In this document: one piece after another, positions 49,151 through 59,422 of the stretch
Numbering within the stretch: the stretch's first letter is position 1
How the letters are laid out: every line of letters starts with the position of its first letter
Assembly (NCBI RefSeq): GCF_004963255.1
Contig: NZ_SUGA01000003.1
Coordinates: forward strand, 106,504 to 170,503
Length of the DNA stretch: 64,000 nt
Reading direction: 5' to 3'
Source of the DNA: Mesorhizobium sp.
GTDB taxonomy: Bacteria; Pseudomonadota; Alphaproteobacteria; Rhizobiales; Rhizobiaceae
Notes under the pieces: model-generated
Seen by the model: the letters and a program-made list of their open reading frames with translations, nothing else
Told to the model about the DNA's origin: nothing
The model's database searches: none
Program-made: the position numbers and the translations under genes

Positions 49151-49180
49151 TCGGCTTCTCCGAGTCGCGTGAAGCGCCCG

Positions 49181-49205
49181 AACAGAGCCCGGTCGGTTAA
49201 GTTCC
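49181..49205 (-). promoter_or_regulatory. EcfG/RpoE2-type promoter
   Basis: Minus-strand GGAAC (complement of 49201-49205), 18 nt, TT (complement of 49181-49182), 31 nt before the SDR start. Last of the seventeen, just inside the right repeat. Confidence 0.6.
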
Positions 49206-49298
49206 TTGCTTTCGATCTCAAGGAGGAAAAAAAGACCGCGCCATGTCATCTTTTCTGCACGACTTGGGGTTGCGAACGCATAGGCGGACGGGAGGCAT

Positions 49299-49550
49299 AG
49301 CGGTGATCCGCGGCTGTGTAACAGACTGGGAACAAGCGATAAGAAAATGCGGATAGATTCAATAAATTAATTGCTAATGCGAAAGACGCTCTCTCCGCAT
49401 AAGCTTCCTAATAACAATGATCTCATACAGTCAGATCATTCATGAAGTGCTTCAAGATCGAAGCGACCTTAGTCTGCGTAACAAACTGCCAAGAAGCCGC
49501 TTAGTCCGCCATGGCATTGCTAACGTCGAGGTGGTCAGCGTCCTGTTTGG
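49299..49550 (+). repeat. Right copy of the about 250-bp direct repeat
   Basis: Same orientation as 14350-14609; core 49389-49550. The tRNA-like part is reduced to CTCTCTCCGC (49389-49398), and the downstream bases differ by small substitutions and short gaps. No gene is encoded. It marks the point where stress-promoter genes end and the LacI-controlled catabolic operon begins. Confidence 0.85.
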
Positions 49551-49630
49551 GGCCGAAGAACGAACCCGCTGCGCGGGAGGACGCGAGCGGTTGAGATAGA
49601 GATCAACAACCGGACAGAATCGAATCCCGG

Positions 49631-49660
49631 TTGACAAAGGTGATCGGTCTGTGAAACGGT
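49631..49660 (+). promoter_or_regulatory. Candidate sigma-70 promoter of the second sugar operon
   Basis: TTGACA (49631-49636) is a perfect -35. A poor -10 (AACGGT at 49655-49660, 18-nt spacing) abuts the first operator, so a bound repressor would cover the polymerase start region. Confidence 0.5.
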
Positions 49661-49687
49661 GAGAACGTTCTCAGAGAACGTTCTCAC
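49659..49687. promoter_or_regulatory. Tandem LacI-type operators
   Basis: Two copies of GAGAACGTTCTC (49661-49672 and 49674-49685) separated by one base. With flanks GT and AC, the 29-nt unit is symmetric except for its central A. Each half is a LacI/GalR-type palindrome with a central CG. They lie 33-60 nt before the ATPase start. The LacI protein of this operon is the natural ligand. Confidence 0.75.
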
Positions 49688-49717
49688 CGCAGCTGCGACC
49701 TTACCTTGGGAGGAGGT

Positions 49718-51249
<1,532 letters not shown>

Positions 51250-51253
<4 letters not shown>

Positions 51254-52242
51254 GCGCGGTCACGGCAAATCCGGCGCGCCGCCGCTCGCCCTTCTGGCGC
51301 GCCGTCATCAGCGACACCGGCATCGTAGCGCTGATCTATGTGCTGCTCTACGCGCTCTATGCGTTCTGGCAACCCGATGCGCTCTCGCTCTACACATTCA
51401 CCGACCTCGTCAACAATTCGACGCCGCTGGCGCTCGCAGCGGCGGGCGAAACGCTGGTCGTCATCAGCCGCGGCTTCGACCTGTCCGTCGCCGGCGTCGT
51501 GTCGCTGACCAACGTGCTGATGGCCGTCTATCCGCTCGACGGCCCTGGCGGTGCGCTGGCCAGCCTCTTGATGTGCTGCGCCATCGGCGCCTTCGTTGGC
51601 ATGATCAACGGCATTCTGGTCGCGAGACTTGGCCTTCAGACCATCGCCGCGACGCTGGGCACCATGATCATCTGCCAGGGACTGGCGCTGGTCATTCTCG
51701 ACGCGCCCGGCGGCATGGTCGCCGACTTCGTCACGTACACGCTGACCGACACGCTGTTCGGCGTCGTGCCGATCGCCGGCCTGTTCCTGGTCGCCGCAGT
51801 CGTGCTGTGGCTGGCCTTCCGGCGGACCAATACCGGCATCGGACTCTATGCGATCGGCGCCGACGAGCAGTCGGCCCGTTTCTCCGGCGTGGCCGTCTCG
51901 GGCGTTCGCATCACCGCCTTCGTCGGCGCCGGCATCCTCTATGGCGTCGCCGGCTTCATGCTGAGCGCCCAGACCGCGACCGGCAACCCGACGGCGGGCA
52001 CGCCGTTCCTGATGCTCACCTTCGCCGCGGTGGCGCTCGGCGGCACGCCCCTCGGCGGTGGCCGCGGCAGCCTCGTCGGCTCCATCCTCGGCGCCGGCAC
52101 GCTCATGCTTTTGCAGAAGGTGCTGTTCTCGGGCGGCGTGTCGTCTTTCTACACCGGTATCTTCCAGGGCGTCGTGCTGGTGCTGGCGATCGTCTTCGGC
52201 AACACGGTGGCGCGCCTGCTCAAGAAGGACGAAGCCCGGTGA
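51250..52242 (+). CDS. Sugar ABC transporter permease (first)
   Basis: 330 residues of the RbsC family: ALAAAGETLVVISRGFDLSV (signature region), AGVVSLTNVLMAVYPL, GLQTIAATLGTMIICQGLAL and GGTPLGGGRGSLVGSILGAG. Start overlaps the ATPase stop (ATGA). Works with the next gene product as a heteromeric channel. Confidence 0.92.
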
Positions 52243-53267
52243 ACGCGCATAAGGACATGGCGATGCCATTCGAGGCCTCCTCCGACCGGCGCGGCAGGCA
52301 GAAGCTCGACCGGGAAACGGTGAACACGCTTGTCGTGTTCGGCCTGAGCATCGTGCTCATTGTGTGTTCCCGCTTCATCAGCCCGGCGCTCGGCTCCTGG
52401 AGCCAGGTGCTGACGGTGCTGATCCTCGCTTCGTTCCTGATCATCCTGTCCTTCGGTCAGGGTCTCGTCATCCTGATCGGTGGACTGGATCTCTCCATCC
52501 CCGCCCTCATCACGCTTGGCGGCGTGCTGACCACGACCTGGATCGGCACCGGCGATGCCGGCGTCTGGTACATGCTGCCGGCCATCTTGGTTGTCTGCGC
52601 CATGGTCGGTGCGGTCAGCGGCATCGGCATCGTCTGGCTGAAGGTGCCGCCTTTCATCATGACGATGGCGACCTCGATCGTCGTCGCCTCGGTGGCGCTC
52701 GGCTATACCAGCGGCACGCCGCGCGGCGGTTCGCCATCGTCCCTCCTGTGGCTGATGAAGTCATGGTTCCTCGGCGTGCCGGTGGTCATCTACTTCACCC
52801 TCGCCTTCATCCTGTTCGGCTGGCTCCTGCAGAACTTCACCGCGCTCGGACGCCGGCTTCGCGCGCTAGGCACCAACAGGAACGCCGCGCTCATCGCCGG
52901 TGTCGGCGTCAACCGGCTCGAGCTCGTGCCCTACGCGATCAGCGCCGCCTGCGCCGGCTTCGTCGGCATGATGCTGGTCGGCTATTCGAATGGCGCGACA
53001 CTGAGGATGGGCGACAGCTACATGCTGCCCTCGATCGCCGCCGTCGTGATCGGCGGCTCCTCGATCCTCGGCGGCAGCGGAACCTTCATCGGCACGGTCG
53101 GCGGCGCGATCCTTCTGACGACGCTGGGCACCGTGATCTCGGCCATCGGGCTGAGCGAAGGATGGCGCACCATCATCGAGGGCGCGATCATCGTCGGAGC
53201 GCTGCTGGTGCTGCGCGGCGAGTTCCTGACCCACGTCGGAAACCGCATGCTGACGCGAGGAAAATGA
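52239..53267 (+). CDS. Sugar ABC transporter permease (second)
   Basis: 342 residues, same family: GQGLVILIGGLDLSIPALIT, KVPPFIMTMATSIVVASVAL and GGSSILGGSGTFIGTVGGAI. Starts with GTG overlapping the previous stop; an internal ATG five residues on is an alternative. 103 nt separate it from the binding-protein gene, with a third operator in that gap. Confidence 0.9.
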   Translation: MNAHKDMAMPFEASSDRRGRQKLDRETVNTLVVFGLSIVLIVCSRFISPALGSWSQVLTVLILASFLIILSFGQGLVILIGGLDLSIPALITLGGVLTTTWIGTGDAGVWYMLPAILVVCAMVGAVSGIGIVWLKVPPFIMTMATSIVVASVALGYTSGTPRGGSPSSLLWLMKSWFLGVPVVIYFTLAFILFGWLLQNFTALGRRLRALGTNRNAALIAGVGVNRLELVPYAISAACAGFVGMMLVGYSNGATLRMGDSYMLPSIAAVVIGGSSILGGSGTFIGTVGGAILLTTLGTVISAIGLSEGWRTIIEGAIIVGALLVLRGEFLTHVGNRMLTRGK

Positions 53268-53299
53268 CCATGCGCCTGCATGCCACAGCTTTTGTCCAA

Positions 53300-53319
53300 T
53301 TGTGAGAACGTTCTCACAA
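53300..53319. promoter_or_regulatory. Third LacI-type operator, before the binding-protein gene
   Basis: A perfect 20-bp palindrome: TTGTGAGAAC followed by its complement GTTCTCACAA. Shares the GAGAACGTTCTC core with the tandem sites 3.6 kb upstream, so looping between them is possible. It is 51 nt before the binding-protein start and probably controls an internal promoter that gives extra binding protein. Confidence 0.75.
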
Positions 53320-53370
53320 GCTCTGGTCCGGCACCTGAAAGGGCCAAATTCCAAAGGGAGGTTGATTGAA

Positions 53371-54591
53371 ATGAAGCTTTTGAAAAGACTGGGACTGGCC
53401 GCGTCGCTGACGCTTGCCACGACCGCGGGCGTCGCGACGGTCGTCGATCATGCCGAAGCGCAGGACAAAAAGCTCAAGGTCTATCTGTCGCTGAGCTACA
53501 GCGGCAACTCGTGGCAATCGGAAGCCGCGAACATCGTCAAGGCGCTGGCGCAGACGCCGCCCTACGACAAGACCGTGGAGCTGAAGGAGGTCATCTCCGG
53601 CACCGATCCGCAGGCGCAGATCTCCGCCTATGAAAGCATGATCCAGGACGGCGCCGACGGCATCATCAGCTTCCCGATCTCGTCGACGGCGCTGAACCGC
53701 ACCATCCACCGCGGCTGTCAGAAGGGCGTGCTCTTCTTCATGTATGACGCGACGGTCACCGAGCCCTGCGCCTATAATGTCAGCTACATCACCGCCGGCT
53801 TCGGCGAGAACACCGCCCAGGCGCTGGTCAACATCCTTGGCGGCAAGGGCAACATCTTCCTCAGCCGGGGCGTTCCGGGCAACTCGGTGGACAAGCGCCA
53901 CACCGACGGCGCCATGCACATCTTCAATCAGTATCCCGGCATCAAGGTGGTCGCCGAATACTATTCCTACTGGGATGACCGCACCACGCAGCAGGAGACG
54001 GCCAAGGCGCTCGCCGCGCATCCGGACGTCGACGGCATCTGGGCCCAGGCCGGCGAATATGGCGCCATCCAGGCGCAGCTGGACAAGGGCAACAAGCTGG
54101 TGCCGATGACCGGCGAGAACTCCGACGGCTTCCGCCTCGGTCTGGCCGATCCGAAGATGCAGGGCATGGGCCTCAAGGGCGTCTCGGCCGGCTCGCCGCC
54201 CGCCACCTCCGGCTACGCCTTCAAGCTGATGATGGAGATCCTGACCAAGAAGCGCGAGCTGAAGCCGATGAACATCGAGTACCCGCTGCCGTGGGTGCCG
54301 GCCGATCAGGTCAAGCCCTGCAAGGGCGACACCTTCGCCGATGGCTGCAACGTGTTCCCGACCGACAAGGTGCCGTCTTCCTTCGTCACCGAGGTGTTCA
54401 ATCCCGAGCTTTTGCCGGAACTGTCGCTGCAGTCGGCGCTGGAAGGCAAGCCGACGCCCGGAGCGACGATCCAGCCGCTGCCGGCCGAAGTGAAGCAGGC
54501 GCCTGACGCGCCCGGCATCAACTGCTCGTCCTGCAAGGCCCCGGCCGACGAATACAAGCTCACCAAGATCGAGCCGACGGTTAAGCCCTGA
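53371..54591 (+). CDS. Sugar ABC transporter substrate-binding protein
   Basis: 406 residues: signal peptide ([24 protein letters not shown] cleavage), then a type I periplasmic-binding fold ([60 protein letters not shown]). Four cysteines in the domain and a C-terminal extension of about 45 residues ending with [20 protein letters not shown] are unusual. The CSSC pair could form a disulfide or bind a metal. AAGGGAGG precedes the ATG. A stable hairpin follows the gene. Confidence 0.9.
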   Translation: MKLLKRLGLAASLTLATTAGVATVVDHAEAQDKKLKVYLSLSYSGNSWQSEAANIVKALAQTPPYDKTVELKEVISGTDPQAQISAYESMIQDGADGIISFPISSTALNRTIHRGCQKGVLFFMYDATVTEPCAYNVSYITAGFGENTAQALVNILGGKGNIFLSRGVPGNSVDKRHTDGAMHIFNQYPGIKVVAEYYSYWDDRTTQQETAKALAAHPDVDGIWAQAGEYGAIQAQLDKGNKLVPMTGENSDGFRLGLADPKMQGMGLKGVSAGSPPATSGYAFKLMMEILTKKRELKPMNIEYPLPWVPADQVKPCKGDTFADGCNVFPTDKVPSSFVTEVFNPELLPELSLQSALEGKPTPGATIQPLPAEVKQAPDAPGINCSSCKAPADEYKLTKIEPTVKP

Positions 54592-54608
54592 CGATCAGCA
54601 ATGCGACC

Positions 54609-54633
54609 GATGGACGGCATCCTGCCGTCCATC
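54609..54633 (+). other. Intercistronic hairpin after the binding-protein gene
   Basis: Perfect 11-bp inverted repeat GATGGACGGCA (54609-54619) with complement at 54623-54633, loop of 3 nt, 17 nt after the stop. No T-run; likely stabilises the binding-protein message and dampens read-through to the enzyme genes. Confidence 0.65.
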
Positions 54634-54656
54634 CCACCCAAGACAAGGATGAGAAA

Positions 54657-55946
54657 ATGCCGACCTTTCTGAAGCGGGGCAGGGATCCCGAAGCTGTCGC
54701 CCAGGGTGACGCGGTCGTCCGCACGACCGTCGAGACGATCCTCGCCGATATCGAGAAACGGGGCGACGCCGCGGTGCGGGAACTGTCGGAGCGTTTCGAC
54801 AAGTGGTCGCCGCAGAACTTCCGGCTGAGCGACAGCGACATAGAACAGGCCATCGCCAAGGTCTCGGCGAGGGACTTGGAGGACATCCGCTTCGCCCAGG
54901 CGCAGGTCCGCAATTTCGCCGAGAAGCAGCGCGCCTGCCTGCAGGACCTTGAGGTGGAAACGCTGCCGGGAGTCGTGCTTGGCCACAAGAACATTCCCGT
55001 CGAGACGGTCGGCTGCTACGTGCCGGGCGGCAAATATCCGATGGTCGCCTCCGCGCATATGAGCGTGGTCACGGCAAGGGTCGCCGGCGTGAAGAAGATC
55101 ATCGCCTGCGCGCCGCCTTTCCAGGGCGGGCCGCATCCGGCCATCGTCGCCGCCATGCATATGGGCGGCGCTGACGAAATCTACGTTCTGGGCGGCATCC
55201 AGGCCGTCGGCGCCATGGCGCTCGGAACCGAAACCATCGGCCGCGTCGACATGCTCGTCGGCCCCGGCAATGCCTTCGTCGCCGAGGCCAAGCGCCAGCT
55301 CTACGGCCGCATCGGCATCGACCTGTTCGCCGGCCCGACCGAGACGCTGGTGATCGCTGATGACAGCGTCGATGGCGAGATCTGCGCGACCGACCTGCTC
55401 GGGCAGGCCGAGCACGGCCCGACGAGCCCGGCGGTGCTTCTGACCAATTCGGAAAAGTTGGCCCGCGACACCATGACGGAGATCGAGCGCCAGCTGAAGG
55501 TGCTGCCGACGGCCGAGATCGCCGCCAAGGCCTGGGCCGACTACGGCGAGGTGATCGTGTGCGATTCCTATGAGGAGATGGTCGCGGAAGCCGACCGGAT
55601 CGCCTCCGAGCACGTGCAGGTGATGACGCGCGATCCCGACTATTTCCTGAACAACATGCGCAACTACGGCGCGCTGTTCCTGGGGCCGCGCACCAATGTC
55701 GCCTTTGGCGACAAGGTCATCGGCACCAACCATACGCTGCCGACCAAGAAGGCGGCCCGCTACACCGGCGGTTTGTGGGTTGGCAAGTTCATCAAGACCT
55801 GCACCTATCAGCGCGTCTTGACCGACGAAGCGAGCGCCATGATCGGCGAATACTGTTCGCGCCTGTGTGTCCTCGAGGGGTTCTACGGGCATGCCGAGCA
55901 GGCCAATATCCGGGTCCGCCGCTACGGAGGTCGCAACGAGGCCTAA
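54657..55946 (+). CDS. Histidinol-dehydrogenase-family alcohol/polyol dehydrogenase
   Basis: 429 residues, HisD fold. Zinc and catalytic elements are conserved: [14 protein letters not shown] (Gln-x-x-His), ASEHVQVMT (catalytic Glu-His), [13 protein letters not shown] (Asp) and the C-terminal [14 protein letters not shown] (His). NAD-binding [18 protein letters not shown] is present. No other histidine-biosynthesis gene is here, and members outside his operons (for example the sulfopropanediol dehydrogenase HpsN) oxidise a primary alcohol through the aldehyde to the acid. So a four-electron oxidation of an imported polyol is likely, with the exact substrate open. Confidence 0.85.
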   Translation: MPTFLKRGRDPEAVAQGDAVVRTTVETILADIEKRGDAAVRELSERFDKWSPQNFRLSDSDIEQAIAKVSARDLEDIRFAQAQVRNFAEKQRACLQDLEVETLPGVVLGHKNIPVETVGCYVPGGKYPMVASAHMSVVTARVAGVKKIIACAPPFQGGPHPAIVAAMHMGGADEIYVLGGIQAVGAMALGTETIGRVDMLVGPGNAFVAEAKRQLYGRIGIDLFAGPTETLVIADDSVDGEICATDLLGQAEHGPTSPAVLLTNSEKLARDTMTEIERQLKVLPTAEIAAKAWADYGEVIVCDSYEEMVAEADRIASEHVQVMTRDPDYFLNNMRNYGALFLGPRTNVAFGDKVIGTNHTLPTKKAARYTGGLWVGKFIKTCTYQRVLTDEASAMIGEYCSRLCVLEGFYGHAEQANIRVRRYGGRNEA

Positions 55947-55969
55947 GGCAGCGCGCCAACGGAGTTTTC

Positions 55970-57013
55970 ATGTCGATCGTCACCCGCAACAAGAACAGCA
56001 AGCCCCGCGTGACCGTGAAGGATCTGGCGCGCGACCTGGGCATGTCTGTTTCGACCGTATCCAGGGCTTTTCACGCCGATGCCGTGATCGCCAAGGGGAC
56101 GCGGGACGTGGTGCTGAACCGCGCGCGGGAGATCGGCTATTCGCCGAACCCTTTCGCGCGCAGCCTCATCACCAAGAAGACGCGCATCGTCGGCGTGGTC
56201 GTCGCCGACATCACAAACCCGTTCTATCCGGAAGTGCTGACCCGGCTCACCACCGAGCTGCGCGCCATCGACATGAACGTGATGCTGGTCGCGGCGGACC
56301 AGTCGGGCGAGGTCGACCAGGCGCTGCGCCTCCTCCTCAACTACCAACCCGACCTCGCCATCATCCTCGCGGCGACCTTGTCCTCCGAAGCCGCGCAGGA
56401 ATGCCGCAAGGCCGGCACGCCGGTGATCTTCTTCAACCGGCTGTCGGCCGACGAACACGCGTTCGGCATCTCCTGCGACAACATCCTCGGCGGCCGCAGC
56501 ATTGCCGACTACCTGGTCGACACCGGCCACCGGCGCCTGGCCTATATCGCCGCGCTGGCGGATGCCTCGACCAATGTCGCCCGTCACCGCGGCTTCAGCG
56601 AGCGCGCGGTCGAACGGGGCCTTGCCGCTCCTGTCGTCATCGAGGCGGGGCAATTCAGCTACCACGCCGGCTACGAGGCCGCGCGCAAGCTGCGCGATCT
56701 CAAGGACATGCCCGACGGCGTGTTCTGCGCCAACGACATTCTCGCCATCGGCTTCCTCGACGGTGTGCGGCGCGAGCTTGGCCTCGGCGTGCCGGACGAC
56801 ATCTCGATCGTCGGCTTCGACGACATCGAGATGGCGCATTGGCCTTCGCATGGGCTGACGACAGTCCAGCAGCCCATCGAAAAGATGCTGGAGGCGACGG
56901 TCTCGCTGGCCAAGGAGCTTGGCACGAATGCCGGGCGAGAGCCGGTCGTGCAGATGATCCCGCCGGGCGCCGTGATCGAGCGCGCGACGACGCGCCGGAG
57001 GCATCATGGCTGA
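55970..57013 (+). CDS. LacI-family transcriptional repressor
   Basis: 347 residues: N-terminal HTH VTVKDLARDLGMSVSTVSRA and hinge NPFARSLITKKTRIVGV, followed by a periplasmic-binding-like effector domain (VVVADITNPFYPEVLTRLTT; FCANDILAIGFLDGVRREL; SIVGFDDIEMAHW). The variant recognition helix (MSVSTVSRAF) fits a CG-centred palindrome. Encoded inside the operon, it probably binds the three GAGAACGTTCTC sites and releases them on a sugar or phosphorylated pathway intermediate. Starts at ATG 55970; CGGAG precedes. Confidence 0.92.
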   Translation: MSIVTRNKNSKPRVTVKDLARDLGMSVSTVSRAFHADAVIAKGTRDVVLNRAREIGYSPNPFARSLITKKTRIVGVVVADITNPFYPEVLTRLTTELRAIDMNVMLVAADQSGEVDQALRLLLNYQPDLAIILAATLSSEAAQECRKAGTPVIFFNRLSADEHAFGISCDNILGGRSIADYLVDTGHRRLAYIAALADASTNVARHRGFSERAVERGLAAPVVIEAGQFSYHAGYEAARKLRDLKDMPDGVFCANDILAIGFLDGVRRELGLGVPDDISIVGFDDIEMAHWPSHGLTTVQQPIEKMLEATVSLAKELGTNAGREPVVQMIPPGAVIERATTRRRHHG

Positions 57014-57623
57014 TATGTCCGCCAAGCGTTTCTTCGAGCGCGCCGTCACCATCCATCGCTACGACTGCGAGCTGATCGCGGTGCCGCCGCTATCGGATGC
57101 CGACGGCAGGGAAAGCAGGTCGGCCGTTGAGAACGATCCCGCGGCCGACGAGGCCGTCGTCCGCTACGTGATCGCCACCCGCCCCATCTATGACGGCCTG
57201 CGCCGGCTGATCGGCCAGATCGCCGGCCTGCTGGTCCTGGCCGAAGCCGGCGGCCGCCGCGACGTGCTCGACCTGCCGGATATCCCCGCGGCGCGCGAGC
57301 GCTGGGCGGAGGTCGAGCAGCGCCTGGGCGCCTTGCAGGCGCCGAGCGGCCTGGAGGGCCATCGCGCGCGCCTGGCGGCCGCGCACGCGACGCTCGGCGA
57401 AGTGCTCGACGATTTCGGTCTAACCCGGTTGCAACGCGACTGGCAGCAGCATCTCGACCGTGCGGGAGACAGGATCAAGCGCGCCTATGCCTGGCTGCAG
57501 GCGGCGTCGGAACCGCGCGCCGGCATGACGCCGGTCGATTTCAATCATGCCTGCTGCAGTTGTGCGCAGCGCTGGCGACATCAGGGAGGAAACGATGGGC
57601 CAATATTCGATCTGGGTGCTTGA
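57006..57623 (+). CDS. Unrecognised operon protein (205 aa)
   Basis: Real by position: ATG 57006 overlaps the lacI stop by 8 nt, and its stop overlaps the start of the next gene by 29 nt. All-helical, acidic-to-neutral, with FFERAVTIHRYDCELIAVPP, YDGLRRLIGQIAGLLVLAEA and LDDFGLTRLQRDWQQHLDRA. The final NHACCSCAQRWRHQGGND has three closely spaced cysteines in the overlap region. No family recognised; absence of hydrophobic segments suggests a cytoplasmic accessory protein. Confidence 0.65.
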   Translation: MADMSAKRFFERAVTIHRYDCELIAVPPLSDADGRESRSAVENDPAADEAVVRYVIATRPIYDGLRRLIGQIAGLLVLAEAGGRRDVLDLPDIPAARERWAEVEQRLGALQAPSGLEGHRARLAAAHATLGEVLDDFGLTRLQRDWQQHLDRAGDRIKRAYAWLQAASEPRAGMTPVDFNHACCSCAQRWRHQGGNDGPIFDLGA

Positions 57624-58470
57624 ATACAGCTACGTCACCAACTACCACAAGAGCGGCGTGCTCTACGGCGCCCACAACCAGGGCTACGTCAAGCTTCCCT
57701 ATTGCTATGCGCTGATCAAGGGCAATGGCCATGTCGCCATGGTCGACGTCGGCTACAACAACAAGGATTACGGCAAGCATCTCGGCGACAAGTTCGGCGT
57801 CGAGAACTGGCATTCGCCCGAGGCCGTCCTCGGCGAGATCGGCCTGGCGCCGAAGGACGTCGACACGGTCTTCATCACCCACGCCCATTTCGACCATTTC
57901 GGCAATGTCGAGGACTTCCCCAAGGCGACCTTCTACATCCAGGAGAAGGAAATCGCGAAATGGGTCTGGGCGATGTCGCTGCCGGACCGCATGCGCTGGA
58001 TGAACGTCGCCGTCGACCCGGGCGATATCGTGCGCGGCGTCGATCTCGCGCGCCAGAAGCGGCTGGTGACGATCGACGGCGCCAGGCCGGACGTGCTGCC
58101 GAATGTCGATCTCAATCCCGCCTTCGACAGCCACACCTATGGCTCGATGTGGGTCACTGTGCGCAACGGCAAGGAAGACAACTGGGTGCTGGCGGGCGAC
58201 CTCGTCTATGTCTTTGACAACATCGAAGGCTCTGGAGCGGCCGTCGATATCGAGACGCTTTATGTTCCGGTGGGGCTTGCGGTCGGCAGCCAGACCAATC
58301 TCGTGCTGGCGACCGAGGAGATGATGAGGCAGGTGAATTACGAGGCGCGCCGCGTCATTCCAATCCACGAAGAACGGTTGAAGGATCGTTTTCCATCGCG
58401 CATCACCAAGGATGGGCTGCGCATTACCGAAATCTGCCTCGCGGACGGCGAGAAATCGCGGGTGCAGTAA
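57595..58470 (+). CDS. Metallo-beta-lactamase-fold hydrolase, AttM/lactonase-like
   Basis: 291 residues. All dinuclear-zinc ligands are present: HAHFDH in FITHAHFDHFGNVE, His in FDSHTYGSMW, Asp in VLAGDLVYVFDN and His in RVIPIHEERL. The type resembles N-acyl-homoserine-lactone and other lactone hydrolases. AGGGAGGA precedes ATG 57595. In this operon it most plausibly opens a sugar lactone; quorum quenching is a less likely alternative. Overlaps the next gene by one base. Confidence 0.87.
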   Translation: MGQYSIWVLEYSYVTNYHKSGVLYGAHNQGYVKLPYCYALIKGNGHVAMVDVGYNNKDYGKHLGDKFGVENWHSPEAVLGEIGLAPKDVDTVFITHAHFDHFGNVEDFPKATFYIQEKEIAKWVWAMSLPDRMRWMNVAVDPGDIVRGVDLARQKRLVTIDGARPDVLPNVDLNPAFDSHTYGSMWVTVRNGKEDNWVLAGDLVYVFDNIEGSGAAVDIETLYVPVGLAVGSQTNLVLATEEMMRQVNYEARRVIPIHEERLKDRFPSRITKDGLRITEICLADGEKSRVQ

Positions 58471-59408
58471 TGGAGGCAATCCGCAAGGTCGCGATCGTCG
58501 GGGCGGGGCTTGTCGGCCGCGGCTGGGCGATCGTGTTCGCCCGGGCCGGGCATGACGTGGTCATCTATGATGGCAGCGCCGAAATCCGCGCGGCGGTGAT
58601 CGAGGGCATCCGCGCCAGTCTCGTCGACATGCAGGAAGCCGGGCTGGTCGACGCCATCGATCCCGTCCTGCGGCGGTTGCGCGTGGTCGACACGCTGGAG
58701 GCCGCGGTCGCCGACGCCGACTATATCCAGGAGTCGGTGCTCGAACGGCGCGACGTCAAGCAGGTCGTCTGCCTCGAAATCGACCAGACGATGCGGCCGG
58801 ATGCCGTCGTCGGCAGCTCGAGCTCGGGCATTCCCGCCTCGGCTTTCACCGAGGAATGCCGCAACCGGGCCCGCTTCCTCGTCGCGCATCCCGTCAATCC
58901 TCCGCACTTGATCCCGCTGGTCGAACTGGTTCCGGCGCCTTGGACCGATGCCGAAATCGTGCCCTGGCTGCGAACGCAGATGGAACAGGTGGGCCAGGCG
59001 GCCATCGTGGTGCGCAAGGAGGTTGACGGTTTCGTCCTCAACCGGCTGCAGGGGGCTTTGCTCAACGAGGCCTGGGCCCTGTTGGCGGAGGGCGTCGCTA
59101 GCGCCGCCGACATCGACCTGACCGTGTCGCACGGGCTCGGCTACCGCTGGTCCTTCATGGGACCGTTCGAGACGATCGACCTCAACGCGCCGGGCGGCAT
59201 CGCGGATTATGCCCGGCGCCTGGGGCCGCTCTATCATGCGATCGCTCTGGCTAGGCGCGACCCGGCGCCCTGGTCCGAAGCGCTCATCGACAAGGCCGAA
59301 GCCGAGCGCCGCGAAAAGCTTCCGGCATCCCAGCTTGGCGAGCGCAGCACCTGGCGCGACCGCAATCTCATGGCGCTGGTCGCGCACAAGCGACGCACCG
59401 GCGTCTGA
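58470..59408 (+). CDS. L-gulonate 3-dehydrogenase / lambda-crystallin-like dehydrogenase
   Basis: 312 residues of the 3-hydroxyacyl-CoA dehydrogenase superfamily: NAD site KVAIVGAGLVGRGWAIVFAR, IQESVLERRDVKQVV, catalytic His in RFLVAHPVNPPHLIPLVELV and EVDGFVLNRLQGALLNEAWA. HPVNPP...LVELVPAPWT is the mark of the lambda-crystallin/L-gulonate group rather than fatty-acid or carnitine enzymes. It oxidises the C3 hydroxyl of an acid sugar. Start overlaps the preceding stop. Confidence 0.85.
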   Translation: MEAIRKVAIVGAGLVGRGWAIVFARAGHDVVIYDGSAEIRAAVIEGIRASLVDMQEAGLVDAIDPVLRRLRVVDTLEAAVADADYIQESVLERRDVKQVVCLEIDQTMRPDAVVGSSSSGIPASAFTEECRNRARFLVAHPVNPPHLIPLVELVPAPWTDAEIVPWLRTQMEQVGQAAIVVRKEVDGFVLNRLQGALLNEAWALLAEGVASAADIDLTVSHGLGYRWSFMGPFETIDLNAPGGIADYARRLGPLYHAIALARRDPAPWSEALIDKAEAERREKLPASQLGERSTWRDRNLMALVAHKRRTGV

Positions 59409-59422
59409 CACGGAGACGGGCC

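Noticed and set aside
54657..55946. Histidinol dehydrogenase of histidine biosynthesis
   Set aside because: The fold and active site fit HisD, but the gene sits in a LacI-controlled sugar operon without other his genes, so a catabolic dehydrogenase is more likely.
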